Assembly (NCBI GenBank): GCA_042434945.1
Contig: CP170191.1
Location: 124,001-188,000 of the forward strand
Length of the DNA: 64,000 nt
Source of the DNA: Escherichia hormaechei_A
GTDB lineage: Bacteria > Pseudomonadota > Gammaproteobacteria > Enterobacterales > Enterobacteriaceae
Reading direction: 5' to 3'
The position numbers and the translations under genes were made by a program. Below the pieces are notes generated by a model. The model was given only the letters and a program-made list of their open reading frames with translations. It did not search any database and was not told the origin of the DNA. Within the stretch, counting starts at the first letter, position 1; every line of letters starts with the position of its first letter. This document shows, one piece after another, positions 18,865 to 26,551 of the stretch.

Positions 18865-20802
18865 GTGGAAAAAGCCAAACAAGTTACCTGGCGGCTGTTG
18901 GCTGCCGGTGTCTGTCTGCTGACGGTCAGCAGCGTGGCGCGAGCCGACTCACTGGATGAGCAGCGTAGTCGTTACGCGCAAATCAAGCAGGCCTGGGATA
19001 ATCGACAAATGGATGTGGTCGAACAAATGATGCCTGGACTGAAGGATTATCCGCTTTATCCCTACCTGGAATACCGCCAGATCACCGATGACCTGATGAA
19101 TCAACCGGCGGTGACGGTCACTAACTTTGTTCGCGCTAACCCCACGCTTCCTCCCGCTCGCACGCTGCAATCTCGTTTCGTCAATGAACTGGCGCGGCGT
19201 GAAGACTGGCGTGGCTTGTTAGCCTTTAGCCCGGAAAAGCCCGGAACTACCGAAGCGCAATGTAATTACTACTATGCGAAATGGAACACCGGGCAGAGTG
19301 AAGAAGCCTGGCAAGGGGCGAAAGAGCTGTGGCTAACCGGCAAGAGCCAGCCTAACGCCTGTGACAAGTTATTTAGCGTCTGGCGTGCGTCAGGTAAACA
19401 AGATCCGCTGGCGTATTTAGAGCGTATCCGTCTGGCGATGAAAGCGGGTAACACTGGCCTGGTAACAGTGCTGGCAGGGCAGATGCCTGCCGATTACCAG
19501 ACTATCGCCTCGGCAATCATTTCACTGGCGAACAACCCTAATACGGTACTGACCTTCGCGCGTACAACCGGAGCGACCGATTTTACCCGTCAAATGGCGG
19601 CGGTGGCGTTTGCCAGTGTGGCGCGGCAGGATGCTGAAAATGCACGGCTGATGATCCCGTCGCTTGCCCAGGCGCAGCAGCTTAATGAAGATCAGATTCA
19701 GGAGCTGCGCGATATCGTCGCCTGGCGTTTGATGGGCAACGATGTCACCGACGAGCAGGCGAAATGGCGCGATGACGCCATTATGCGCTCGCAATCCACG
19801 TCGTTGATTGAACGCCGTGTGCGAATGGCGCTTGGCACTGGCGATCGTCGCGGCCTGAATACCTGGCTGGCGCGTTTGCCGATGGAGGCGAAAGAGAAAG
19901 ATGAATGGCGTTACTGGCAGGCGGATTTATTGCTGGAACGCGGACGTGAAGCTGAAGCAAAAGAGATTTTGCATCAACTCATGCAACAGCGTGGTTTCTA
20001 CCCGATGGTTGCAGCGCAACGCATCGGAGAAGAGTATGAGCTGAAGATTGATAAAGCGCCGCAGAATGTTGACAGCGCCCTGACTCAGGGGCCGGAGATG
20101 GCGCGCGTGCGCGAGTTGATGTACTGGAATCTCGATAACACCGCGCGTAGCGAGTGGGCCAATCTGGTGAAGAGCAAGTCAAAAACAGAGCAAGCTCAAC
20201 TGGCGCGGTATGCTTTCAACAACCAATGGTGGGATCTTAGCGTTCAGGCAACGATCGCCGGGAAGTTGTGGGATCATCTGGAAGAGCGATTCCCGCTGGC
20301 TTACAACGATCTTTTCAAACGCTACACCAGCGGTAAGGAGATCCCGCAAAGCTATGCGATGGCGATTGCCCGTCAGGAGAGCGCCTGGAATCCGAAAGTG
20401 AAATCACCGGTAGGGGCCAGCGGCCTGATGCAGATTATGCCGGGCACGGCGACCCATACGGTGAAGATGTTCTCTATTCCTGGTTATAGCAGCCCTGGGC
20501 AATTGCTGGATCCGGAAACGAATATCAACATTGGCACCAGTTACCTGCAATATGTTTATCAGCAATTTGGCAATAATCGTATTTTCTCCTCAGCAGCTTA
20601 TAACGCCGGACCAGGGCGGGTGCGAACCTGGCTTGGCAACAGCGCCGGGCGTATCGACGCAGTGGCATTTGTCGAGAGTATTCCATTCTCCGAGACGCGC
20701 GGTTATGTGAAGAACGTGCTGGCTTATGACGCTTACTACCGCTATTTCATGGGGGATAAACCGACGTTGATGAGCGCCACGGAATGGGGACGTCGTTACT
20801 GA
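18865..20802 (+). CDS. slt: Soluble lytic murein transglycosylase Slt70
   Basis: Slt is a periplasmic enzyme that cleaves peptidoglycan glycan strands with formation of 1,6-anhydromuramic acid. GTG 18865 gives 645 residues with a signal peptide cleaved after the ARA of SSVARADS. The long alpha-helical U and L domains are followed by the lysozyme-like domain with the catalytic glutamate in ARQESAWNPKVKSPVGASG and LMQIMPGTA. An upstream ATG at 18835 in the same frame would add ten residues before the signal peptide and is not favoured. Matches K-12. Confidence 0.97.
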   Translation: MEKAKQVTWRLLAAGVCLLTVSSVARADSLDEQRSRYAQIKQAWDNRQMDVVEQMMPGLKDYPLYPYLEYRQITDDLMNQPAVTVTNFVRANPTLPPARTLQSRFVNELARREDWRGLLAFSPEKPGTTEAQCNYYYAKWNTGQSEEAWQGAKELWLTGKSQPNACDKLFSVWRASGKQDPLAYLERIRLAMKAGNTGLVTVLAGQMPADYQTIASAIISLANNPNTVLTFARTTGATDFTRQMAAVAFASVARQDAENARLMIPSLAQAQQLNEDQIQELRDIVAWRLMGNDVTDEQAKWRDDAIMRSQSTSLIERRVRMALGTGDRRGLNTWLARLPMEAKEKDEWRYWQADLLLERGREAEAKEILHQLMQQRGFYPMVAAQRIGEEYELKIDKAPQNVDSALTQGPEMARVRELMYWNLDNTARSEWANLVKSKSKTEQAQLARYAFNNQWWDLSVQATIAGKLWDHLEERFPLAYNDLFKRYTSGKEIPQSYAMAIARQESAWNPKVKSPVGASGLMQIMPGTATHTVKMFSIPGYSSPGQLLDPETNINIGTSYLQYVYQQFGNNRIFSSAAYNAGPGRVRTWLGNSAGRIDAVAFVESIPFSETRGYVKNVLAYDAYYRYFMGDKPTLMSATEWGRRY

Positions 20803-20811
20803 TCCACACGT

Positions 20812-20850
20812 TTATGATATGCTATCGTACTCTTTAGCGAGTACAACCGG
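20812..20850 (+). promoter_or_regulatory. trpR promoter with TrpR autoregulatory operator
   Basis: The palindrome GTACTCTTTAGCGAGTAC at 20827-20844 is the E. coli trpR operator, overlapping a TATGCTAT-type -10 region at 20818. TrpR bound to tryptophan represses its own gene here. Confidence 0.85.
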
Positions 20851-20891
20851 GGGAGGCATTTTGCTTCCCCCGCTAACAATGGCGACATATT

Positions 20892-21350
20892 ATGGCCCAA
20901 CAATCACCCTATTCAGCAGCGATGGCAGAACAGCGTCACCAGGAGTGGTTACGTTTTGTCGACCTGCTTAAGAATGCCTACCAAAACGATCTCCATTTAC
21001 CGTTGTTAAACCTGATGCTGACGCCAGATGAGCGCGAAGCGTTGGGGACTCGCGTGCGTATTGTCGAAGAGCTGTTGCGCGGCGAAATGAGCCAGCGTGA
21101 GTTAAAAAATGAACTCGGCGCAGGCATCGCGACGATTACGCGTGGATCTAACAGCCTGAAAGCCGCGCCCGTCGAGCTGCGCCAGTGGCTGGAAGAGGTA
21201 TTTTGTAGGCCTGATAAGACGTGGCGCATCAGGCATCGTGCACCGAATGCCGGATGCGGCGTGAACGCCTTATCCGTCCTACAAATACCCGTAATTTCAA
21301 TATGTTTGGTAGGCATGATAAGACGCGGCAGCGTCGCATCAGGCGCTTAA
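20892..21350 (+). CDS. trpR: Trp repressor TrpR with lost stop codon and extended tail
   Basis: Residues 1-103 are E. coli TrpR: the tryptophan- and DNA-binding HTH (about 66-92, MSQRELKNELGAGIATITRG) is intact. E. coli TrpR has 108 residues ending LEEVLLKSD. Here the gene goes from LEEV straight into REP sequence: about 18 bases that would encode LLKSD and the stop seem deleted at about 21200. As read, 49 foreign residues translated from three REP units follow, to a stop at 21348-21350, giving 152 residues. The last residues of helix F lie at the dimer surface, so stability could change. A sequencing or assembly fault at the REP is the alternative. Confidence 0.85.
   Translation: MAQQSPYSAAMAEQRHQEWLRFVDLLKNAYQNDLHLPLLNLMLTPDEREALGTRVRIVEELLRGEMSQRELKNELGAGIATITRGSNSLKAAPVELRQWLEEVFCRPDKTWRIRHRAPNAGCGVNALSVLQIPVISICLVGMIRRGSVASGA
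21205..21345. repeat. E. coli-type REP/BIME cluster after trpR
   Basis: Three REP units are visible: 21205-21234 (GTAGGCCTGATAAGACG...), 21249-21282 (GCCGGATGCGGCG...) and 21309-21345 (GTAGGCATGATAAGACGCGG...). They normally lie downstream of the trpR stop, but here they are inside the open frame. Confidence 0.9.
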
Positions 21351-21859
21351 TACACGGCATTATGAAACGGACTCAGCGCCAGGATCACCGCCTGGTGATA
21401 GACGCTGGCGCGAGTGAGTTTCCCGGCGGTAAACACGCCGATCGCCCCTTCCTTACGACCAATCTCATCAATACCGGTATAACGCGACATCACGGGACCA
21501 AGCGCTTCACCTTCACGCACTTTTTCCAGAATCACCGCAGGCAACGGCAAAGTAGCCGAACGCGCCTCGCCGCGCTGGCTGGCGTTTTCAATCACCACCC
21601 AACTGAAAGTGCTGTCGCCATCAATGCCAGCTTCAATCGCCACCCAAAAATCAGCCTCTGGAAGTAAACGGCGGGCATTTGCTACCCGATTTCGTGCGCC
21701 AGCGCGCGTTTCCTCACTGCCAAAGGGCTGTTCCGGTACACCGCTCTCGACGGCAACGGATGCAATATGGCAGGATCCTTCGCCGAAGATCTCGTGAAAT
21801 GCCTGCAGAATGGCCTGAATTTTAGCGGGATTGGTGGTCGCACAGACAACTTGGTGCAT
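21347..21859 (-). CDS. yjjX: YjjX, inosine/xanthosine triphosphatase
   Basis: A 170-residue non-canonical purine NTPase of the YjjX (NTPase_1, Maf-like fold) family that removes ITP and XTP. The family motif ATTNPAKIQAI is at residues 7-17 and the conserved ESGVPEQPFG near 38-47. Matches K-12. Its stop overlaps the extended trpR frame and it faces gpmB divergently. Confidence 0.95.
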   Translation of the reverse strand: MHQVVCATTNPAKIQAILQAFHEIFGEGSCHIASVAVESGVPEQPFGSEETRAGARNRVANARRLLPEADFWVAIEAGIDGDSTFSWVVIENASQRGEARSATLPLPAVILEKVREGEALGPVMSRYTGIDEIGRKEGAIGVFTAGKLTRASVYHQAVILALSPFHNAVY

Positions 21860-21910
21860 AATCAGTATTACTCAGAAAATTAACGTTACAGCAGTATACG
21901 GAAAAAAAGC

Positions 21911-22558
21911 ATGTTACAGGTATACCTAGTCCGCCACGGTGAAACGCAGTGGAACGCCGAGCGACGTATTCAGGGCCAGTCTGACAGCCCGCTGACCGCC
22001 AAAGGTGAGCAACAGGCGATGCAGGTGGCAACCCGTGCCAAAGAGCTTGGCATTACGCATATCATCAGTAGCGATTTAGGACGCACCCGGCGTACGGCGG
22101 AAATCATCGCCCAGGCCTGCGGCTGTGACATCATCTTTGATTCTCGCCTGCGTGAATTAAACATGGGTGTGCTGGAAAAAAGACATATCGATTCTCTGAC
22201 CGAAGAAGAAGAGAACTGGCGTCGGCAGCTGGTCAATGGCACCGTTGATGGGCGTATTCCTGAAGGCGAGTCAATGCAGGAGCTCAGCGATCGCGTCAAT
22301 GCGGCACTGGAATCTTGCCGGGACTTACCGCAGGGAAGCCGACCGCTGCTGGTGAGCCATGGTATTGCACTGGGATGTCTGGTGAGTACGATTCTCGGAT
22401 TACCAGCATGGGCAGAGCGCCGCTTACGTCTGCGTAACTGTTCTATTTCGCGCGTGGATTATCAGGAAAGCCTGTGGCTGGCGTCTGGCTGGGTCGTTGA
22501 AACCGCAGGGGACATCTCGCATCTGGACGCCCCTGCATTAGATGAGCTGCAGCGTTAA
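21911..22558 (+). CDS. gpmB: GpmB (YtjC), histidine-phosphatase-family protein
   Basis: The 215-residue protein has the phosphohistidine motif LVRHGETQWN (H9) at its start and a second catalytic histidine in LLVSHGIALG (near 150). It was named a cofactor-dependent phosphoglycerate mutase homologue, but a phosphatase role is favoured in recent literature. Overlaps convergent rob by four bases. Matches K-12. Confidence 0.95.
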   Translation: MLQVYLVRHGETQWNAERRIQGQSDSPLTAKGEQQAMQVATRAKELGITHIISSDLGRTRRTAEIIAQACGCDIIFDSRLRELNMGVLEKRHIDSLTEEEENWRRQLVNGTVDGRIPEGESMQELSDRVNAALESCRDLPQGSRPLLVSHGIALGCLVSTILGLPAWAERRLRLRNCSISRVDYQESLWLASGWVVETAGDISHLDAPALDELQR

Positions 22559-23424
22559 CGGCGGATAGGAATCAGCAGTTCACAGCGCAGATTAATTGGG
22601 CGATCTCCCGCTTTGGCGTCTTCTGCCGGGTAGTATCGCTCAATATCCTGACCTTTACGGCGCGTCAGGTTGAGCATTGGCATGCACGTTCCGTATACCG
22701 TCAGGATAAACTCCTGCACGCCGGTTCCCAGACCTTCATAGGTAAACATCACATATTCGCCGCCCTGCAGCATCACCGGATGCCCCGTCAGTACATAGCC
22801 ATCTGCCTGATCCTGGGCTAACGCGGTGGTATAGAATACCTCTTGTTCGTCGTCTTTATCCTGACTCGGACGCGTTTCATTCAGGCCGTAGAGCACTGGC
22901 GGAATGGTCGGCGCGTTGCCGAGAAAATCGTGCCAGAACTGATAACGCATTTCATGGCGGAAATCAGAGATTTGCTCCAGCGAACAGGAGTAGCTCTGGG
23001 TAACACCAATCAGCGGCGTATCTTCCAGGGTGACAAATTTATGCTCTGGCATAGTGAATTCACCCAGACGCAGCGGCGGGCGAATACCAAAGGCGCTCCA
23101 TTCAGGAGAACGGCGGTAAAGTGCAGGAGTCTGGGCAAACTGCTTCTTGAATGCGCGGGTAAATGTCTGTTGAGAGTCGAAGCGGTATTGCAGCGCGATG
23201 TCCAGAATCGGACGCGCAGTCAGGCGTAGTGCGACCGCCGATTTCGACAAACGACGAGCACGAATATACGCGCCAATAGCATGGCCAGTGACATCTTTAA
23301 ACATTCTCTGTAAGTGCCACTTGGAATAACCTGCTTTCGCCGCTACATTGTCGAGCGACAGGGGCTGATCCAGATGACCTTCCAGCCAGATTAAAAGGTC
23401 GCGAATAATGCCGGCCTGATCCAT
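22555..23424 (-). CDS. rob: Rob, AraC/XylS-family right-origin-binding regulator
   Basis: The 289-residue protein has the two HTH motifs of the MarA/SoxS/Rob type at the amino end (about 25-110; WHLQRMFKDVTGHAIGAYIR and FDSQQTFTRAFKKQF) and a GyrI-like effector-binding domain at the carboxy end (from about 120). Rob activates the mar/sox/rob regulon (acrAB, micF) when bile salts or fatty acids bind. Matches K-12. Confidence 0.97.
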   Translation of the reverse strand: MDQAGIIRDLLIWLEGHLDQPLSLDNVAAKAGYSKWHLQRMFKDVTGHAIGAYIRARRLSKSAVALRLTARPILDIALQYRFDSQQTFTRAFKKQFAQTPALYRRSPEWSAFGIRPPLRLGEFTMPEHKFVTLEDTPLIGVTQSYSCSLEQISDFRHEMRYQFWHDFLGNAPTIPPVLYGLNETRPSQDKDDEQEVFYTTALAQDQADGYVLTGHPVMLQGGEYVMFTYEGLGTGVQEFILTVYGTCMPMLNLTRRKGQDIERYYPAEDAKAGDRPINLRCELLIPIRR

Positions 23425-23634
23425 AAAATATCCTCATCCTTTCAACAACGAGCACCTGACATCAGGTAATTGGATAATAGCATTTTTTGCTGTTTTAGCA
23501 TTCAGTGTTTTTTTCTTAGTAGAGTATGTTTTAGGTCTTGACGGAAATAAAAGTATTGAGATTTTGTTCTTAATCAATATGTTATTTACCGTGACGAACT
23601 AATTGCTCGTGTAATAGATAAAAATGGTAACAAT

Positions 23635-24105
23635 ATGAAATACAAGCATTTGATCCTGTCTTTAAGCCTGATAATGCTGGGGCCATTGGCTCATGCAGAA
23701 GAGATTGGTTCGGTCGACACCGTATTTAAAATGATCGGCCCGGATCACAAAATTGTTGTGGAAGCCTTTGACGATCCCGATGTGAAAAATGTCACCTGCT
23801 ATGTCAGCCGGGCAAAGACCGGCGGGATTAAAGGCGGCCTGGGGCTGGCTGAAGACACGTCTGACGCGGCCATCTCCTGCCAGCAGGTTGGCCCGGTGGA
23901 ATTGAGTGATAAAATCAAAAACGGCAAAGCGCAGGGCGACGTCGTATTCCAGAAACGGACCTCGCTGGTGTTCAAAAAGCTACAGGTGGTCCGTTTTTAT
24001 GACGCGAAGCGTAACACCCTGGCTTATCTGGCTTATTCCGACAAAGTCGTGGACGGCTCACCGAAAAACGCGATAAGCGCGGTACCGATTATGCCGTGGC
24101 ATTGA
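23635..24105 (+). CDS. creA: CreA, secreted protein of unknown function (chimaeric with respect to E. coli)
   Basis: The 156-residue product has a clear signal peptide (MKYKHLILSLSLIMLGPLAHA) and is the CreA family (DUF833-type periplasmic protein). Residues 1-87 match K-12 CreA, while residues from about 88 (PVELSDKIKNG onwards) carry many substitutions relative to it, so a junction falls at about 23896. creB, creC and creD, which follow creA in K-12, are missing: the next gene is arcA, 48 bases away on the other strand. Confidence 0.9.
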   Translation: MKYKHLILSLSLIMLGPLAHAEEIGSVDTVFKMIGPDHKIVVEAFDDPDVKNVTCYVSRAKTGGIKGGLGLAEDTSDAAISCQQVGPVELSDKIKNGKAQGDVVFQKRTSLVFKKLQVVRFYDAKRNTLAYLAYSDKVVDGSPKNAISAVPIMPWH

Positions 24106-24140
24106 TAAAAAAAACGGCGCAAATGCGCCGTTTTTTACTG
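24106..24140. terminator. Bidirectional terminator between creA and arcA
   Basis: AAAACGGCGC-AAAT-GCGCCGTTTT is a perfect hairpin with A and T runs on the two sides, serving convergent creA and arcA. Confidence 0.88.
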
Positions 24141-24153
24141 CGTGACGGGAGAA

Positions 24154-24870
24154 TTACTCCTGGAGGTCACCGCAGAAACGATAGCCTTCACCATGGATCG
24201 TGGCGATGATTTCCGGCGTATCCGGCGTAGATTCGAAGTGCTTACGAATACGACGGATGGTTACGTCAACGGTACGATCGTGTGGCTTCAACTCACGGCC
24301 GGTCATTTTCTTCAGCAGTTCAGCACGAGACTGAATTTTGCCTGGGTTTTCACAGAAGTGAAGCATGGCGCGGAACTCGCTGCGCGGCAGCTTGTACTGC
24401 TCGCCATCAGGGCCGATCAACGAACGGCTGTTGATGTCCAGTTCCCAACCATTGAACTTGTAGCTTTCAACGCTACGACGTTCTTCGCTGACAGTACCCA
24501 GATTCATGGTACGGGACAGCAGGTTGCGTGCACGAATCGTCAGTTCACGCGGGTTGAACGGTTTGGTGATGTAGTCATCTGCACCGATTTCGAGGCCGAG
24601 AATTTTATCGACTTCGTTGTCACGGCCAGTCAGGAACATCAACGCAACATTCGCCTGCTCGCGCAGTTCACGCGCTAACAGAAGACCGTTCTTACCCGGC
24701 AGATTGATATCCATGATCACCAGGTTGATGTCATATTCAGAGAGGATCTGATGCATTTCCGCGCCATCTGTCGCTTCGAAAACATCATAGCCTTCCGCTT
24801 CGAAAATACTTTTCAACGTGTTGCGTGTTACCAACTCGTCTTCAACGATAAGAATGTGCGGGGTCTGCAT
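24154..24870 (-). CDS. arcA: ArcA, aerobic respiration control response regulator
   Basis: A 238-residue OmpR-family regulator: receiver domain with the phosphorylated aspartate in VIMDINLPG (D54) and the conserved lysine in YITKPFNPRE, then a winged-helix DNA-binding domain. Phosphorylated by ArcB under low oxygen, it represses aerobic respiration genes. All but the last two residues (QE in place of the recalled ED) match K-12, so the non-E. coli tract from creA appears to end inside the last codons. Confidence 0.98.
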   Translation of the reverse strand: MQTPHILIVEDELVTRNTLKSIFEAEGYDVFEATDGAEMHQILSEYDINLVIMDINLPGKNGLLLARELREQANVALMFLTGRDNEVDKILGLEIGADDYITKPFNPRELTIRARNLLSRTMNLGTVSEERRSVESYKFNGWELDINSRSLIGPDGEQYKLPRSEFRAMLHFCENPGKIQSRAELLKKMTGRELKPHDRTVDVTIRRIRKHFESTPDTPEIIATIHGEGYRFCGDLQE

Positions 24871-25505
24871 GTTTGCTACCTAAATTGCCAACTAAATCGA
24901 AACAGGAAGTACAAAAGTCCCTGACCTGCCTGATGCATGCTGCAAATTAACATGATCGGCGTAACATGACTAAAGTACGTAATTGCGTTCTTGATGCACT
25001 TTCCATCAACGTCAACAACATCATTAGCTTGGTCGTGGGTACTTTCCCTCAGGACCCGACAGTGTCAAAAACGGCTGTCATCCTAACCATTTTAACAGCA
25101 ACATAACAGGCTAAGAGGGGCCGGACACCCAATAAAACTACGCTTCGTTGACATATATCAAGTTCAATTGTAGCACGTTAACAGTTTGATGAAATCATCG
25201 TATCTAAATGCTAGCTTTCGTCACATTATTTTAATAATCCAACTAGTTGCATCATACAACTAATAAACGTGGTGAATCCAATTGTCGAGATTTATTTTTT
25301 ATAAAATTATCCTAAGTAAACAGAAGGATATGTAGCATTTTTTAACAATTCAACCGTTAGTACAGTCAGGAAATAGTTTAGCCTTTTTTAAGCTAAGTAA
25401 AGGGCTTTTTCTGCGACTTACGTTAAGGATTTGTAAATTCGCACCGCGTAATAAGTTGACAGTGATCACCCTGTTCGCGGTCATTTGGTCAAGAAGAGTG
25501 GCAAT
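24871..25505. promoter_or_regulatory. arcA / yjtD divergent control region with yjjY inside
   Basis: A 635-base AT-rich region. It should contain the several arcA promoters known in E. coli, on the minus strand, and the yjtD promoter on the plus strand. The only coding sequence seen is the short yjjY frame at 24966-25106. I could not place single promoters with certainty. Confidence 0.55.
24966..25106 (+). CDS. yjjY: YjjY, 46-residue protein of unknown function
   Basis: ATG 24966 opens a 46-codon frame (MTKVRNCVLDALSINVNNII...) that equals the annotated K-12 YjjY. The Shine-Dalgarno is weak and it lies in the arcA leader, so its reality as a protein is uncertain; it could be part of the arcA regulatory DNA. 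Confidence 0.6.
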   Translation: MTKVRNCVLDALSINVNNIISLVVGTFPQDPTVSKTAVILTILTAT

Positions 25506-26192
25506 ATGCGTATAACGATTATTCTGGTCGCACCCGCCAGAGCAGAAAATATTGGGGCAGCGGCGCGGGCAATGAAAACGATGGGGTTTAGCGAACTGCG
25601 GATTGTCGATAGTCAGGCACATCTGGAGCCAGCCACTCGCTGGGTCGCACATGGATCTGGTGATATTATTGATAATATTAAAGTTTTCCCGACACTGGTT
25701 GAATCGTTACACGATGTCGATTTCACTGTCGCCACCACTGCGCGCAGTCGGGCGAAATATCATTACTACGCAACGCCAGTAGAACTGGTGCCGCTGTTAG
25801 AGGAAAAATCTTCATGGATGAGCCATGCCGCGCTGGTGTTTGGTCGCGAAGATTCCGGGCTGACTAACGAAGAGTTAGCGTTGGCTGACGTTCTTACTGG
25901 TGTGCCGATGGTGGCGGATTATCCTTCGCTCAATCTGGGGCAGGCAGTGATGGTCTATTGCTATCAATTAGCAACATTAATACAACAACCGACGAAAAGT
26001 GACACAACGGCAGACCAACATCAACTGCAAGCTTTACGCGAACGAGTCATGGCATTGCTGACGACTCTGGCAGTGGCAGATGACATAAAACTGGTCGACT
26101 GGTTACAGCAACGCCTGGGGCTTTTAGAGCAACGAGATACGGCAATGTTGCACCGTTTGCTGCATGATATTGAAAAAAATATCACCAAATAA
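25506..26192 (+). CDS. yjtD: YjtD (LasT), TrmH-like SPOUT methyltransferase
   Basis: The 228-residue protein has the SpoU/TrmJ-like start RITIILVAPARAENIGAAARAMKTMGF, the FGREDSGLTNEEL motif (about 119-131) and the knot NLGQAVMVYCYQL (about 148-160), all typical for tRNA/rRNA 2'-O-methyltransferases. The target RNA is not settled. ATG 25506 fits the K-12 length better than the upstream alternative at 25485. It precedes the conventional map zero. Confidence 0.93.
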   Translation: MRITIILVAPARAENIGAAARAMKTMGFSELRIVDSQAHLEPATRWVAHGSGDIIDNIKVFPTLVESLHDVDFTVATTARSRAKYHYYATPVELVPLLEEKSSWMSHAALVFGREDSGLTNEELALADVLTGVPMVADYPSLNLGQAVMVYCYQLATLIQQPTKSDTTADQHQLQALRERVMALLTTLAVADDIKLVDWLQQRLGLLEQRDTAMLHRLLHDIEKNITK

Positions 26193-26326
26193 AAAACGCC
26201 TTAGTAAGTATTTTTCAGCTTTTCATTCTGACTGCAACGGGCAATATGTCTCTGTGTGGATTAAAAAAAGAGTGTCTGATAGCAGCTTCTGAACTGGTTA
26301 CCTGCCGTGAGTAAATTAAAATTTTA

Positions 26327-26471
<145 letters not shown>

Positions 26472-26490
26472 CGCGTACAGGAAACACAGA

Positions 26491-26525
26491 AAAAAGCCCG
26501 CACCTGACAGTGCGGGCTTTTTTTT
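26491..26525 (+). terminator. thr operon attenuator
   Basis: AAAAAGCCCGCAC ... GTGCGGGCTTTTTTTT is a strong Rho-independent hairpin between thrL and thrA; with the leader peptide it forms the attenuation switch. Confidence 0.95.
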
Positions 26526-26551
26526 CGACCAAAGGTAACGAGGTAACAACC

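Noticed and set aside
21221..21667. An open frame beginning in the REP cluster and running opposite yjjX
   Set aside because: It starts within the REP units and overlaps yjjX on the other strand; no family or ribosome-binding site is seen.
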